This document shows, piece by piece, positions 5,005-5,636 of a stretch of DNA of 5,636 bases. The notes below the pieces were generated by a model that had not been told where the DNA came from, did no database searches, and saw only the letters and a list, made by a program, of their open reading frames with translations. The stretch comes from Candidatus Nitrosopolaris rasttigaisensis (GTDB lineage: Archaea; Thermoproteota; Nitrososphaeria; Nitrososphaerales; Nitrososphaeraceae): the NCBI GenBank assembly GCA_933226995.1, contig CAKOFP010000025.1, forward strand, positions 1 to 5,636, in the 5' to 3' direction. A program made the position numbers and the translations under genes. The stretch's first letter is position 1. Each line of letters opens with the position of its first letter.

Positions 5005-5325
5005 ATGATGGGCACCGACTTAACTGACCTAATAATGGGTATAGTCGCTGGACCAGAATAGATAGTTATTGTTATAGTTATTGCGGTACTCATTTTTGGA
5101 GCAAAGAAAGTCCCAGAGCTTGCCAGAGCTTTTGGTAGGGCAACTTCAGAATACGAAAAGGCTCAATATGAGGCGAAAAATGACATGCAACGGATTAGAA
5201 ACCCAGGAACAACCAATATACTAGAGAACAGAGAAAAACTGGAAGCAGCAGCCGATACATTGGGAACAAAACACTCAGATAAGAATAGCCAGGAACTTAG
5301 GGCTGCCATTCAAAAGAGAAATTGA
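5005..5325 (+). pseudogene. tatA: TatA-like Sec-independent translocase subunit interrupted by an in-frame TAG
   Basis: From ATG 5005 (or ATG 5008) the frame encodes a short N-terminus ending GPE, then TAG (5059-5061). It then continues without a further stop for 87 codons to TGA 5323-5325. The downstream part is a textbook TatA: one hydrophobic helix (IVIVIVIAVLIFG), the hinge FGAKKVPELAR, an amphipathic helix (AFGRATSEYEKAQYEA), and a charged coiled tail (total 106 positions). TatA oligomers form the Tat export pore. In relatives, as I recall them, a tryptophan often stands where the TAG is (GxEW), so one TGG-to-TAG change explains it. There is no ATG, GTG or TTG between the TAG and the hinge, so a shorter functional product is unlikely. 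The gene lies 32 bases after a Tat substrate gene. A recent nonsense mutation, a base-call error, or amber readthrough are all possible. Confidence 0.8.
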
Positions 5326-5358
5326 CAAGAATAAAAAGAGTCTAATAGTTAATAATAA

Positions 5359-5580
5359 CAACAATGTTTGTTTACTGAGCAATATTGATTATATTTGAAG
5401 AATGAGGAAAAGTATCATATTCTAAGAAATTCTGATTTAGCAAAAAAATATTTTCTAGAAATGATGAAATAATACTGTCTGAGAAAAGATTGTGAAAAAT
5501 TTTTGAGCGCACCAATAAGACAAAATGAAGACCAAGCAAATACGCATCAAGAGATCCAAAATATTAGACAAAAGCTATGA
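5359..5580 (+). other. Possible decayed coding sequence in the right-hand intergenic stretch
   Basis: One plus-strand frame reads as hydrophilic, helix-prone protein, broken by TGA (5386-5388) and TAA (5470-5472) and ending at TGA 5578-5580. Recognisable stretches are NEEKYHILRNSDLAKKYFLEMMK and, after the TAA, a segment with LRKDCEKFLSAPIRQ. No family is recognised. The open pieces are only 27 and 35 codons, so chance is a fair explanation. The region 5326-5524 otherwise shows no intact gene. Confidence 0.2.
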
Positions 5581-5636
5581 AAAATACAAACCAATAATTT
5601 TACTTCCTGCAAATGGTGGACGGATGACCACTCAAA
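5525..5636 (+). CDS. Possible start of an unidentified ORF running off the right edge
   Basis: An ATG at 5525, the first after an in-frame TAA (5516-5518), opens a frame that stays open to the window end (37 complete codons). The N-terminus is very basic (MKTKQIRIKRSKIL...KSYEKYKP), followed by IILLPANGGRMTTQ. The AT-rich tract AAAAATTTTT, about 21-30 bases upstream, could serve as a TATA region. No domain is recognisable, and it overlaps the possible decayed frame described at 5359-5580. Whether it is a real gene depends on sequence beyond the window. Confidence 0.3.
   Translation, partial: MKTKQIRIKRSKILDKSYEKYKPIILLPANGGRMTTQ

Noticed and set aside
5059..5061. Pyrrolysine at the TAG in tatA
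   Set aside because: Pyrrolysine has no known role in TatA, and the pathway is not expected in this lineage. A TGG-to-TAG change is simpler.
1..5636. CRISPR array, insertion sequence, integrase or attachment site
   Set aside because: I saw no regularly spaced repeats, no transposase or integrase motifs, and no duplicated tRNA 3' end in the window.

Overview
The window reads as AT-rich archaeal DNA, most likely from an ammonia-oxidising Nitrososphaeria (Thaumarchaeota) lineage; low-GC Nitrososphaeraceae such as Nitrosocosmicus would fit, but the genus is a guess. The evidence is a tRNA-Phe gene carrying an archaeal bulge-helix-bulge intron and no encoded CCA, TATA-like boxes about 25-30 bases before start codons with almost no Shine-Dalgarno sites (leaderless style), and asparagine/threonine-rich exported proteins with many glycosylation sequons.

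Layout. Bases 1-103 hold the N-terminus of an unidentified minus-strand gene with its own AT-rich promoter. A largely empty 430-base stretch follows. A stand-alone Lrp/AsnC effector-binding (RAM) domain gene (536-790, +) converges, with a 2-base gap, on a minus-strand pair: a 52-aa zinc-ribbon-like protein (1009-1167) and a 68-aa two-helix membrane protein (793-999). Upstream of that pair lies the minus-strand tRNA-Phe(GAA) gene (1238-1335). Its 24-nt intron sits at the non-canonical position 30/31, and a perfect 9+3+9 inverted repeat lies between its TATA box and its 5' end. Bases 1546-2504 hold a heavily broken gene for a flavin reductase-like (FMN-binding split barrel) protein fused to a Nudix-like domain, with six frame changes and an internal stop.

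The right half is an export-related block on the plus strand. It contains a Sec-type exported SIMPL/DUF541 protein (2688-3566), a twin-arginine-exported double cupin resembling oxalate decarboxylase (3719-4972), and directly behind it a TatA-like translocase gene (5005-5325). The tatA reading frame is intact except for one in-frame TAG exactly where a tryptophan would be expected before the membrane helix. A Tat substrate beside a Tat pore component makes functional sense; the amber codon is the puzzle. The final 300 bases hold weakly supported, possibly decayed coding sequence and the start of an ORF that runs off the window.

The most unusual items are the 30/31 tRNA intron with its clean splicing motif, the amber-interrupted tatA beside a Tat substrate, and the multiply disrupted flavin reductase-Nudix fusion. 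I do not see a clearly new multi-gene system.
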